A stretch of DNA of 64,000 bases, from contig NZ_CP031264.1 in the NCBI RefSeq assembly GCF_003258605.2, positions 6,192,232 through 6,256,231 on the forward strand, given 5' to 3'. Positions within the stretch are counted from its first letter, which is position 1; every line of letters starts with the position of its first letter. The notes below the pieces were generated by a model. The model did not search any database, had not been told where the DNA came from, and worked only from the letters and a program-made list of their open reading frames with translations. Positions 24,605-33,052 of this stretch are shown here, in pieces. This stretch comes from Peterkaempfera bronchialis (GTDB lineage Bacteria > Actinomycetota > Actinomycetes > Streptomycetales > Streptomycetaceae). A program made the translations under genes and the position numbers.

Positions 24605-25852
24605 TCAGACCGCGGCCATCGGCCTGAGCAGCGCGGGCACCGCCTTGTGCCCGTTGGCGAGCATCGTGCCCAGCGACTCCAGCCGGTCGGCCGGCACGGC
24701 GAGCGTGAGGTCGGGGAACCGCTCGAAGAGGGCGGGCAGCACGATCGCCGCCTCCAGCCGGGCCAGCGAGACGCCCAGGCAGTAGTGGGCGCCGTAGCCG
24801 AAGGCCAGGTGGTCGCGGCGGGTCGGGCGGGTGATGTCGAACTCCTCCGCCGTCTCGCCGTGCACCTGCGGGTCGCGCCCTGCGGCGCCGTACGCGGCCA
24901 GGATCGCGTCGCCCTGGCGGATGGTGACGCCGCCCTCCAGCTCGATGTCCTCCACCGCGAAGCGCAGCGGCAGATTGGGCACCGGGGCCTTCCAGCGCAG
25001 CGCCTCGTCGATGACGTCGTCCCAGGTGGCGCCGCCGGACCGGACCAGGGCCAGCTGATCGGGGTGGGTGAGCAGCGCGGTGATGGCGTTGTCCAGCAGA
25101 TTGACGGTGGTCTCGAAGCCGGCGCTGATGGTCAGCAGCAGAGTGTCCAGCAGTTCGGCCTCGCTGAGCCCCGAGCCGTCGTCGCTGCGGGCCGAGATCA
25201 GATCGCTGGTCATGTCGTCGCCGGGAGCGGCCCGCTTGCTGGAGACCAGGTCGGCGAGCAGGCCGTAGAGGGTCACCTGGGTGGCGGCGACCTCCTCCGG
25301 CGGGGCGGCGGCGTTGAAGACGGAGTCCACCGCCCGGCGCAGCTCGTCGCGGGCCTTGTCCGGTACGCCGAACAGGTCGCAGATGACCTTGATGGGCAGC
25401 GGATGGGCGAGCGCCGCCCGCAGGTCCACCGGCTCGCCGGCGGGGGTGGCCGCGATGGCGTCCAGCAGGTCGCCGGTGATCTCCTCGATGCGGGGCCGCA
25501 TGGCGGCCGTCCGCCGAGGGGTGAACGCCTTGGCGACCAGCTTGCGCAGCCGCATGTGGTCCTCGCCGTACGCGGTGAACATGTTCGTCACCGCGATCCA
25601 GAGGAAGAGCGGCCACTCCTGGGATATCTCGCCGTTGATGTAGGCGGGCCAGTGCCGGTTGGGGTCCTTGGAGACCCGGGGGTCGTTGAGGAGCTCCTTG
25701 AGCAGGTCGACGCCGGTTATCGACCACGCCTCCACGGCATCCGGGAGCTCCACCCGCGTCGCGGGGCCGAGGGCGCGGAGGCGGGCTGACTCGCCGGCGA
25801 AGTCGCTCCCGGCGGGGTCGAGTCGGAAGGGGCAGGTGGGCTGCTGTGCCAT
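24605..25852 (-). CDS. Cytochrome P450 (conservon-linked, canonical)
   Basis: 415-aa soluble class I P450. I-helix ISAGFETTVNLL, ExxR in DEALRWKAP, and the heme loop LAFGYGAHYCLG with Cys358 as thiolate ligand. All key residues are present. ATG 25852 follows CTGGAG with seven-base spacing. It is the last gene of the cvn operon and its start lies inside the 3' end of the preceding P450 gene (136-bp overlap). Conservon P450s (for example RarE in S. griseus) are known companions of cvnABCD; substrate unknown. No ferredoxin gene is adjacent. Confidence 0.93.
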   Translation of the reverse strand: MAQQPTCPFRLDPAGSDFAGESARLRALGPATRVELPDAVEAWSITGVDLLKELLNDPRVSKDPNRHWPAYINGEISQEWPLFLWIAVTNMFTAYGEDHMRLRKLVAKAFTPRRTAAMRPRIEEITGDLLDAIAATPAGEPVDLRAALAHPLPIKVICDLFGVPDKARDELRRAVDSVFNAAAPPEEVAATQVTLYGLLADLVSSKRAAPGDDMTSDLISARSDDGSGLSEAELLDTLLLTISAGFETTVNLLDNAITALLTHPDQLALVRSGGATWDDVIDEALRWKAPVPNLPLRFAVEDIELEGGVTIRQGDAILAAYGAAGRDPQVHGETAEEFDITRPTRRDHLAFGYGAHYCLGVSLARLEAAIVLPALFERFPDLTLAVPADRLESLGTMLANGHKAVPALLRPMAAV

Positions 25853-27162
25853 GAACGCGCTCCAGAATTCTCGTCGGGCTGTACGGGTGCAGCGAAACGG
25901 GGGAAGCGGACGGGCAGGGAGCTGAGCGCTCGGTGGAAGGGGCCGGGCCGCCAGGCGAGGTTGTCGACTGGGACGGCAAGCTCCAGATCGGGAAGCCGGT
26001 CGAGCAGCTTCTCGATGGCCACGGTGGCGATCAGCCGGGCCGGGCTCTTCGCCGGGCAGGTGTGGGGCCCGGCGCTCCAAGCGAGGTGCGCACGGTTGCC
26101 GGCGCGGTGGCCGGCCTGTAGCGAGGGGTCGGTGTTGGCGGCGGCGAGGGAGATCACGATGGGCTCGCCCTCGCGCAGCCGTACCCCGTCGAGGTCGACG
26201 TCGTGCACCGCGTAGTGCACGGCGTAGTTGGCCATCGGGGTGTAGGTGGTCCACAGGACCTCGTCCAGGGCGTCCTCGACCGGCAGGCTGCCGCCGGCCA
26301 GGTCGCCCGCGAAGCGGTCGTCGGCGAGCAGCAGCCGCAGCGCGTTGGCGATGAGGTTCTGCTGCGGCTCGGTGCCCGCGCCCATGGTGAGCACCAGTTG
26401 GTGGATCACCTCCTCGTCGGTCAGCCGGGCCGGGTGGGCCAGCAGCCAGGAGGTGACGTCGGCGCCGGGCCGCTCACGCTTGAGCGTGATCAGCTCGATC
26501 ACGGCCTGGGTGAGTTCGACATTGCCCTTCTCCGCCTCGACGCCGTCGAAGATGGCGGTCATGCCGGAGACCATCCGGTTGCCGATGTCGGGAGGGCAGC
26601 CGAAGAGCTGCTTGAAGACCAGCAGCGGCAGCACCTTGGCGTAGTCGCGGAGCAGGTCGGCCTGCCCGGTGGGGCCGAAGCCGTCGATCAGGCTGTCGGC
26701 GCTCTGCTCCACATAGTGGCGCAGCTCGTGCGGGTCCGCCCGGTCCAGGCTGTCGGTGATGGCGGCCCGCAGGCGGGTGTGGGCCTCGCCGTCCGCGTAG
26801 AGGCAGTTGGGCCGGTAGACCATCATCGGCACCACCGGGTTGTCGGCGGAGACCTCGCCGGTGGCCAGGGCACGCCACCGCCGGGCGTCCTTGACGAAGG
26901 TCTGGTTGCCGCGCAGCACCTTGAGCGCGGTGCTGTACGAGGTGACCAGCCTGGCGTGGACGCCCGGTGCCAGCTCCACCGGCGCGATCGGCCCGTACTC
27001 GCGCAGCTGCGCGTAGACCGTGTCCGGGTCGGCGGCGAACTCCGGCCCGTACAGCGGGACTCGGGCCGTGGACCCGGCGTCGGGGGCGGCGCCGACGTGG
27101 GCGGGGCAGCCGGGCGGCGGGACCGGGACGGAGGGCTCGGCGGGGTGGGCGGGGGCGGTCAC
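25717..27162 (-). CDS. cvnE: Cytochrome P450 homologue with degenerate motifs (conservon-linked)
   Basis: 481 aa, GTG 27162 after CTGGAG, 16 bp past the cvnD stop. P450 fold signs: YRPNCLYADGEAHTRLRAAI, I-helix LTMGAGTEPQQNL, heme loop LAWSAGPHTCPAKS with Cys369. Departures from canon: the ExxR arginine is Trp (E301-x-x-W304); the acid-threonine pair is reversed (T264-E265); Pro follows the heme Cys where Gly is usual. The last 45 residues form a Ser/Pro-rich tail that exists only because the frame runs 136 bp into the next gene. It may be a specialised conservon P450 or a heme protein with a regulatory rather than catalytic role. Confidence 0.88.
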   Translation of the reverse strand: MTAPAHPAEPSVPVPPPGCPAHVGAAPDAGSTARVPLYGPEFAADPDTVYAQLREYGPIAPVELAPGVHARLVTSYSTALKVLRGNQTFVKDARRWRALATGEVSADNPVVPMMVYRPNCLYADGEAHTRLRAAITDSLDRADPHELRHYVEQSADSLIDGFGPTGQADLLRDYAKVLPLLVFKQLFGCPPDIGNRMVSGMTAIFDGVEAEKGNVELTQAVIELITLKRERPGADVTSWLLAHPARLTDEEVIHQLVLTMGAGTEPQQNLIANALRLLLADDRFAGDLAGGSLPVEDALDEVLWTTYTPMANYAVHYAVHDVDLDGVRLREGEPIVISLAAANTDPSLQAGHRAGNRAHLAWSAGPHTCPAKSPARLIATVAIEKLLDRLPDLELAVPVDNLAWRPGPFHRALSSLPVRFPRFAAPVQPDENSGARSWHSSPPAPSDSTPPGATSPASQPASAPSAPRRGWSSRMPWRRGR

Positions 27163-27178
27163 GGGACAGGGCTCCAGG

Positions 27179-27763
27179 TCAGCTGAGGGTGAGAAGGTGT
27201 TCGACAAGGGTGATCAGGGCGTCGGTGGCGGAGGCCGGGTTGCGGGCGTCGCAGACCACCAGCGGGGTTTCGGGCAGCAGGTCGAGGGCCTTGCGCAGCC
27301 GCTCGTCGTCGTAGACCGGGGCGTCCGGGAAGTCGTTGACGGCCACCGCGTACGGCAGCCCCGCCTCCTCCAGCCGGTCGATGACGTCGAAGGACTGGTC
27401 GAGGCGGCGGGTGTCGGCCAGCACCAGGGCACCCAGCGCGCCATAGGTGAGGTCGCGCCAGAGCTGCTGGAACCGGGCCTGCCCGGGGGCACCGAAGAGG
27501 AAGAGGACCAGGTCGTCGTTGAGGGTGAGACGGCCGAAGTCCATGGCGACCGTGGTGGTCGTCTTGTCCTTGATGCCGTCCAGGTCGTCCACGGTGGCCC
27601 CGGCCTGCGTCATGGTCTCCTCGGTGCGCAGCGGCCGGATCTCGGAGAGCGTGCCCACCAGGGTCGTCTTGCCGACGCCGAAGGGCCCCGCGACCACGAC
27701 CTTGACCGCGCGCTGCACCGAGTCGCGCAGATAACGGGCGTCACCGGAGTGCACGGAGTCCAC
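27179..27763 (-). CDS. cvnD: Conservon small GTPase (CvnD)
   Basis: 194-aa Ras-like/MglA-type GTP-binding protein. P-loop GPFGVGKT at residues 26-33, TTTTVAMDFGR in the switch I region, GAPGQ at switch II, VAVNDFPDA replacing NKxD, and DARNPAS at the G5 position. These match conservon ATP/GTP-binding proteins. It overlaps cvnC by 23 bp. Known biology: CvnD works with CvnA-C in a membrane complex resembling eukaryotic G-protein signalling. Confidence 0.95.
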   Translation of the reverse strand: MDSVHSGDARYLRDSVQRAVKVVVAGPFGVGKTTLVGTLSEIRPLRTEETMTQAGATVDDLDGIKDKTTTTVAMDFGRLTLNDDLVLFLFGAPGQARFQQLWRDLTYGALGALVLADTRRLDQSFDVIDRLEEAGLPYAVAVNDFPDAPVYDDERLRKALDLLPETPLVVCDARNPASATDALITLVEHLLTLS

Positions 27764-28097
27764 GGAGTACCTCCTCCACGAGGTCGCGGTCGGGGCGCTC
27801 GGCCCGGGGGATGGGGGAGCGGGTGGCCAGCAGGCCCTCGTCCACCAGGTCGGCGATCAGCACCTTGCAGATGCCGACCGGCAGCACCAGGTGCGCCGAG
27901 ATCTCGGCGACCGACAGGGCGCCGCCCCGGCAGAGCTCCAGCAGCGCCTGCTTCTCCGGGCTGAGCAGCCCGGTCGGGCTGCTGCCGGTGACCCGGACCA
28001 GGGTGACCAGGTCAAGGGTGTTGCGGCTGGGCACGGCCCGGCCGTCGGTGACCACATACGGTCTGACCAGTGCGCTGTCCCGACGGCGGGCCGTCAC
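27741..28097 (-). CDS. cvnC: Conservon DUF742 protein (CvnC)
   Basis: 118 aa, GTG 28097 overlapping the cvnB stop as GTGA. Contains LVRPYVVTDGR, the LDLVTLV strand, LLSPEKQALLELC and SVAEISAHLVLPVGICKVLIADLVDEGLL, the DUF742 winged-helix-like signature. The upstream frame extension is low-complexity and lies inside cvnB, so it was not used. Partner of CvnA, B and D. Confidence 0.93.
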   Translation of the reverse strand: MTARRRDSALVRPYVVTDGRAVPSRNTLDLVTLVRVTGSSPTGLLSPEKQALLELCRGGALSVAEISAHLVLPVGICKVLIADLVDEGLLATRSPIPRAERPDRDLVEEVLRGLRALR

Positions 28098-28633
28098 GCG
28101 GCGCCGCCCGCGCCCGGCCGGTCGGCGCCGCTCCGGGCTGCGGTGGTGCGGGGGCCGACGGTGCGGTCCGGGCCGGTGCGGGTCGTGGTGCCGCGATCGG
28201 TGGCGCTGCGGTCGTTGGCATCGCGGTCGGCACCGCTTCGGTCGGGGCTGGACATCGCCTTGCCGAGGCGCTCGACCAGCTGCTGCATCCGGAAGCTGCA
28301 CGCCTCCAGGTCCACCCGCTCGGTCGCCGAGAGCGCCAGGTAGGAGCCCTCGCCGGCGGCGATCACCAGGACGAAGGCGTCATCGAACTCGATCAGGGTC
28401 TGCCGCCACGGCGGGGAGGGCTCGTCCTCGGCGTAGCCGCAGAAGCCGGAGGTGTTCCGGCTGATGGAGACCACCCCGCACAGGGCGGCGGCCTGACGCT
28501 CGGCCTCGTCCCGGGAGATGCCCTCGGACCGTGCCCGCAGCAGGCCGTCCCGGGTCAGCAGGATGGCGTGGAGCGTCTCGGGCATGCCGAGCGCCTCGTC
28601 CAGCATCCAGTCGAGTGTGCCGTCGTAGTTCAT
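28094..28633 (-). CDS. cvnB: Conservon roadblock/LC7 protein (CvnB)
   Basis: 179 aa, ATG 28633 overlapping the cvnA stop (ATGA). Roadblock domain over about residues 1-125 (LDWMLDEALGMPETLHAILLTRDGLL, then YLALSATERVDLEACSFRMQQLVERLG). The last 50 residues are an Arg/Asp/Thr-rich disordered tail not typical of the 130-140-aa family members. Likely dimerises and regulates the CvnD GTPase. Confidence 0.93.
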   Translation of the reverse strand: MNYDGTLDWMLDEALGMPETLHAILLTRDGLLRARSEGISRDEAERQAAALCGVVSISRNTSGFCGYAEDEPSPPWRQTLIEFDDAFVLVIAAGEGSYLALSATERVDLEACSFRMQQLVERLGKAMSSPDRSGADRDANDRSATDRGTTTRTGPDRTVGPRTTAARSGADRPGAGGAA

Positions 28634-30021
28634 CGCTGCGGCTGCCTTTCGCTCTCCGACGGGCCTTCGGGGGTTTCTGACGGTGTGTCCGGCCGGGTGC
28701 CCGGCTGGCTGTCCGGCTGGTTGTCCGGTGATGGTGTGGTGGCGCGGCCGGCCCGGGTGCCGCGCTGGAAGGCGCCCAGGGTGGCGGCGTCCTCGCGGGC
28801 GGGACGCTGCTCGGGGGCTTGCGGTGCTGCGGCGGCGTCCTCGCGGGCGTGCTCCGACGCCGGCTGCCGGCGGCGGCGCTGCGGCAGGTCGTCGGCGGGC
28901 AGGGCCGGGGGTGTGGGCGCCGGGGTGGCCTCGGCCACCGGGACGGGGTCGAGGTCGAGGTCAAGATCGGCGCGCGGTCGGCGCGGCTCGGGGCGGGCGG
29001 CCGGTACCGGGGCGGGCTTGTCGACCGAGGTGAGCAGCGCGCCGGGGAGGAAGACCACCGCGCGCAGGCCGCCGAAGGGCGATGCCGAGTCGGCGTAGGC
29101 GCGGAAGCCGTACCGGGCGGCGAGCCGGCCCACCACCGCGTGGCCGAACGCCGGAGGGTCGCCGAGCCGGGTGACGTCGACCGTCTGCTCGCCCGAGAGC
29201 AGCGCGGCGGCCTGCCGCATCTCCGCGTCGAGCATGCCCACGCCGCAGTCGTCGATGACGATGGAGACACCGTTGTGCGCCGACTGGATGGACACCTCGA
29301 TCGGGGTGTCGGGCTGGGAGTGCCGGGCCGCGTTGTCCAGCAGCTCGGCGACGGCCAGCACGGCCGGCTCCACCGCCCGGCTGACCACGGCGAGGTCGAC
29401 CTGGCCCCGGATCTGCACCCGCTGGTAGTCGCGGATCCGGGAGGTCGCGCCCCGGACCACCGCCAGTACGGGGGAGGAGGAGCGCTGCCGCCCCGGCCAG
29501 GAGCCGGAGAGAACGGCGATGGCCTGGGCGCGTCGGCCGATCTGGGCGTTCATATGGTCGATCTCCAGCAGCCCCTGGAGCACCTCGGGGTCGTCGTGGC
29601 GCTCCTGCATGGCGGAGATCGCCAGCTGCTGCTCATTGGCGAGACCCTGCAGGGCCTTCATCGCGGACGCCAGTGAGGCGCGGGCGGCCCGGTCGGCGCG
29701 GGACTGGGCGGTCTCCACGAAGCCGCTGAACGAGGCCGCCGCGCTCTCCAGGTTCCGGCCGAACGGGGATCCCTCCAACTGCCCGTTGAGCAGTCCGGGT
29801 ATGGGGACGCCTCGGCTGTACGCGGCCTCGGCCACGGCCGGCAGCCGGGTCTCGACCAGATGCCGGGCTTCCTCGTCCCGGGCCCGGAGGCTGCGCTCCA
29901 GGGTGGCGGTCCTCCTGCGCTCGACCACGGCCGTACGCCACCACCGCAGTGCGGCGACGGCCAGGGCGAGCAGACAGGCGACCAGGCACCAGAACACCGC
30001 AACGGATATATGAAACGCCAT
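28630..30021 (-). CDS. cvnA: Conservon sensor histidine-kinase-like protein (CvnA)
   Basis: 463 aa, ATG 30021 after GAGGATCTG. One N-terminal membrane helix (about residues 4-26), a helical region with a DHMNAQIGRRAQ segment where nitrate-type sensors carry the phosphoacceptor region, and an HATPase_c domain with LAVAELLDNAARHSQ (N box), VIDDCGVGM (G1) and GLRAVVFLP. The C-terminal 120 residues are a Pro/Asp-rich disordered tail. First gene of the six-gene conservon operon; upstream DNA also holds the GH9 control region on the other strand. Confidence 0.94.
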   Translation of the reverse strand: MAFHISVAVFWCLVACLLALAVAALRWWRTAVVERRRTATLERSLRARDEEARHLVETRLPAVAEAAYSRGVPIPGLLNGQLEGSPFGRNLESAAASFSGFVETAQSRADRAARASLASAMKALQGLANEQQLAISAMQERHDDPEVLQGLLEIDHMNAQIGRRAQAIAVLSGSWPGRQRSSSPVLAVVRGATSRIRDYQRVQIRGQVDLAVVSRAVEPAVLAVAELLDNAARHSQPDTPIEVSIQSAHNGVSIVIDDCGVGMLDAEMRQAAALLSGEQTVDVTRLGDPPAFGHAVVGRLAARYGFRAYADSASPFGGLRAVVFLPGALLTSVDKPAPVPAARPEPRRPRADLDLDLDPVPVAEATPAPTPPALPADDLPQRRRRQPASEHAREDAAAAPQAPEQRPAREDAATLGAFQRGTRAGRATTPSPDNQPDSQPGTRPDTPSETPEGPSESERQPQR

Positions 30022-30194
30022 CAGATCCTCGGTGGCACGGGGCTCATGGGCAGACGCACGCGTTGACGACCAGTCAACTCCCCCTCGTGCGTGGCGACTC
30101 TGCGTCGCCGGGCGACAGCGTAGCGATCTCTGCGGCCCTCGTCGCGCGGGAGTGACGGGATATCAGCGTTGCGGCGAAAACTCGCCCCTCGTGG

Positions 30195-30208
30195 TGGGAG
30201 CGCTCCCG
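30195..30208. promoter_or_regulatory. CebR-like box, 13/14 match
   Basis: TGGGAGCGCTCCCG matches the Streptomyces cellulose-utilisation operator TGGGAGCGCTCCCA except for the last base. It lies 174 bp upstream of cvnA and 242 bp upstream of the GH9 start. Confidence 0.7.
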
Positions 30209-30397
30209 TGCTGGTGGCCGCCGAGGGGCGTTGGGTTCGAGAAATGAAGGCATTCCGGCGTCTTGACGCGCTCGCGACACTGCTGGCTTCATGTGAACCA
30301 CTTCGACCACGTGGACCGAGTGCGAGAAGTGGAAGCCGGACCCGCCCTCGGGGCCGTGCTTCCGGGGTCGCCTCTGGCGCCGATGGCCGCCACCGAC

Positions 30398-30411
30398 TGG
30401 GAGCGCTCCCA
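30398..30411. promoter_or_regulatory. CebR box, perfect palindrome
   Basis: TGGGAGCGCTCCCA, identical to the known CebR operator, 38 bp upstream of the GH9 GTG start. CebR repression is relieved by cello-oligosaccharides, so cellulose-inducible expression is expected. Confidence 0.9.
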
Positions 30412-30449
30412 TTTCACTCGTCCATCCGACCGGCGAAAGGCTCCCACCC

Positions 30450-32960
30450 GTGCCTCCCGTCACCACGCCGCGCACCCGGCGCCGCAGAACCGCGACCCTG
30501 CTCTCCGGAGCCCTGCTGCTCGCCGCGGCGGCCACCGGCGTGCCCGCTGCCGCAGCCGCCGGAGCCGCCGTCCCCGCAGCGGCTCCCGCCGCCGTCGCGG
30601 CCACCGGCTCCCCGGTCCGGGTCAACCAGGTCGGCTACCTCCCCGACGGGCCCAAGCGCGCCACCATCGTCAGCAAGGCCACCGCGCCGCTGACCTGGCA
30701 GCTGCGCAACGCCTCGGGCACCGCCGTCGCCTCCGGCTCCACCACGGTCCACGGCGCGGACGCCGCCTCCGGCGACTCCACCCACCTGGTGGACTTCTCG
30801 GCCTACACCGGCACCGGCACCGGCTTCACCCTCACCGTCGACGGGCAGACCAGCTACCCCTTCGACATCTCCGCCAACCTCTACGACCAGCTGCGGTCGG
30901 ACAGCCTGTCGTTCTTCTACCAACAGCGCAGCGGCATCGCCATCGACGCCTCGCTGGCCGGCGCCGCCTACGCCCGCCCGGCCGGCCACCTCGGCGTCGC
31001 CCCCAACAAGGGCGACACCAGCGTCCCCTGCCAGCCCGGCGTCTGCGACTACAGCCGGGATGTGCGCGGCGGCTGGTACGACGCCGGCGACCAGGGCAAG
31101 TACGTGGTCAACGGCGGCATCGCCACCTGGCAGCTGGTCAACTCCTTCGAGCGGGCCAAGCGGGCCGGTACCGACGCAGCCCTCGGCGACTCCACGCTGC
31201 GCGTCCCCGAGCGCGGCAACGGCACCCCCGATGTGCTGGACGAGGCCCGCTGGGAGCTGGAGTTCCTGATGCGGATGCAGGTCCCGGACGGCAAGCCGCT
31301 GGCCGGGATGGCCTTCCACAAGATCCACGACGCCAACTGGACCGGCCTGCCCACCCGCCCCGAGCAGGACGACCAGCAGCGCGAGCTGCACAAGCCGTCC
31401 ACCGCCGCCACCCTCAACCTGGCCGCCACCGCCGCCCAGTGCGCCCGTGTCTACGCCCCGTACGACGCCGCGTTCGCAGCCCGGTGCCTGGACTCCGCCC
31501 GCCGCGCCTGGACCGCCGCCAAGGCCAACCCCAATCTGCTCGCCCCCGACTCCGACGGCACCGGTGGCGGCGCCTACGGCGACTCCACCGTGGGCGACGA
31601 GTTCTACTGGGCCGCCGCCGAGCTGTACGCCACCACCGGCGAGGCCCAGTACCGCGACGCGGTGACCGGCTCCAGCTACCACACCGCCACTGTCTTCTCC
31701 CCCGGCGGCTTCTCCTGGGGCGACACCGCCGCGCTCGGCCGGATCACCCTGGCCACCGTCCCCGGCGTCGGCCTGCCCGCCGCCGACCTGTCCCGGGTCC
31801 GCGCCTCGGTGGCCACCGCCGCCGACGGCTATCTGGCGGCCATGGCCGGCCAGGGCTACGCCGTGCCGATCCCCGCCGACGGCTATGTCTGGGGCTCCAA
31901 CAGCCAGGTCGCCAACAACGCCCTGGTGATCGCCGTCGCCTATGAGCTCACCGGGCAGCAGCGCTACCGCAGCGGCGCCCTTGAATCGCTCGACTACCTG
32001 CTCGGCCGCAACGCCCTCAACCAGTCGTATGTCACCGGCTACGGCAAGCACGCCTCCGAGAACGAGCACCACCGCTTCTGGGCCCACCAGTTCGACGCCT
32101 CGCTGCCGCACCCCCCGGCCGGCTCCCTCGCCGGAGGCCCCAACTCCGGCCTCCAGGACCCGGTGGCCGAGGAGAAGCTGGTCGGCTGCAAGCCCGCCGC
32201 CTGCTACATCGACGACATGGGCTCCTACTCCACCAACGAGGTGGCGATCAACTGGAACGCCCCGCTCGCCTGGCTGGCGGCCTTCGCCGCCGACCGCACC
32301 GGCAGCGGCCCGGGGCCGACCACCCCGAGCATCGTGGTCGACCCGCCCTCGATCACCGTCCCCGAGGGGTCCACCGCCACCGTCTCCGTCAGGCTCTCCG
32401 CCGCCCCCGCGCAGAACGTCACCGTCACCGCCGCCCGCACCTCCGGTGACACCGACCTCACCGTGAGCGGTCCCACCACCCTGGTCTTCACCCCGGCGAA
32501 CTGGTCCACCCCGCAGCGCCTCACGGTGGCTGCGGCCCAGGACAGCGACACCGTCAACGGCACGGCGGTCTTCTCGCTGACCGGGCCGGGGGTCACCGGA
32601 GCCACCTTCACCGCCACCGAGGCCGACGACGACACGCCCTCGGCGGCGGCCTGCTCGGTCACGTACCACGTCGACAGCTCCTGGGACGTCGGCTTCACCG
32701 CCACGGTGACCGTGAAGAACACCGGCTCCACCGCGATCAACGGCTGGACCCTGGCCTGGGCCTTCCCGGGCAACCAGAAGATCAGCAACGCCTGGAACGC
32801 CACCGTCGCCCAGAACGGGGCCGCCGTCACCGCCAAGGACGCCGGCTGGAACGGCACCGTCGCCGCCGGTGCCACCGCGAGCTTCGGCTTCCAGGCCGGC
32901 TACTCCGGCAGCAACCCCGCGCCCACGCAGTTCACGCTGAACGGCGCCGCCTGCCGCTGA
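30450..32960 (+). CDS. Secreted GH9 endoglucanase with CBM2
   Basis: 836 aa. Signal peptide (about 1-45), an Ig-like CelD_N domain (about 52-140, [21 protein letters not shown]), the GH9 (alpha/alpha)6 catalytic domain (about 145-615), a Calx-beta-like spacer (about 622-735), and a C-terminal CBM2 cellulose-binding module. Catalytic residues: aspartates D211 and D214 in [12 protein letters not shown], and the acid E597 in [20 protein letters not shown] contributes the substrate His. Cleaves beta-1,4-glucan by inversion. GTG 30450 is preceded by GAAAGG. Expression is predicted to be CebR-controlled. A GC-rich terminator follows. Confidence 0.95.
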   Translation: MPPVTTPRTRRRRTATLLSGALLLAAAATGVPAAAAAGAAVPAAAPAAVAATGSPVRVNQVGYLPDGPKRATIVSKATAPLTWQLRNASGTAVASGSTTVHGADAASGDSTHLVDFSAYTGTGTGFTLTVDGQTSYPFDISANLYDQLRSDSLSFFYQQRSGIAIDASLAGAAYARPAGHLGVAPNKGDTSVPCQPGVCDYSRDVRGGWYDAGDQGKYVVNGGIATWQLVNSFERAKRAGTDAALGDSTLRVPERGNGTPDVLDEARWELEFLMRMQVPDGKPLAGMAFHKIHDANWTGLPTRPEQDDQQRELHKPSTAATLNLAATAAQCARVYAPYDAAFAARCLDSARRAWTAAKANPNLLAPDSDGTGGGAYGDSTVGDEFYWAAAELYATTGEAQYRDAVTGSSYHTATVFSPGGFSWGDTAALGRITLATVPGVGLPAADLSRVRASVATAADGYLAAMAGQGYAVPIPADGYVWGSNSQVANNALVIAVAYELTGQQRYRSGALESLDYLLGRNALNQSYVTGYGKHASENEHHRFWAHQFDASLPHPPAGSLAGGPNSGLQDPVAEEKLVGCKPAACYIDDMGSYSTNEVAINWNAPLAWLAAFAADRTGSGPGPTTPSIVVDPPSITVPEGSTATVSVRLSAAPAQNVTVTAARTSGDTDLTVSGPTTLVFTPANWSTPQRLTVAAAQDSDTVNGTAVFSLTGPGVTGATFTATEADDDTPSAAACSVTYHVDSSWDVGFTATVTVKNTGSTAINGWTLAWAFPGNQKISNAWNATVAQNGAAVTAKDAGWNGTVAAGATASFGFQAGYSGSNPAPTQFTLNGAACR

Positions 32961-32966
32961 GACGTG

Positions 32967-32997
32967 CGGGGCGCCGGCCCGTCCGACCGGCGCCCCG
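32967..32997 (+). terminator. GH9 terminator
   Basis: CGGGGCGCCGG (32967-32977) pairs perfectly with CCGGCGCCCCG (32987-32997), 7 bp past the stop. Confidence 0.75.
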
Positions 32998-33052
32998 TAC
33001 CCGTCCGCACGTCCGGGCCCCACCCAGGCTCACGAGAGGAAGCGGAACTCCC

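Larger units (their letters stand above)
30022..30449. other. Divergent control region between cvnA and GH9
   Basis: 428 bp with no supported gene. It contains two CebR-type boxes (30195 and 30398). The promoter of cvnA must lie at its left and that of the GH9 gene at its right; TCTTGACG at 30261 is a possible -35 element. Confidence 0.6.

Noticed and set aside
26203-27186. Long plus-strand frame opposite the P450 gene
   Set aside because: Antisense shadow; no ribosome site, His/Gly/Val/Gln-rich.
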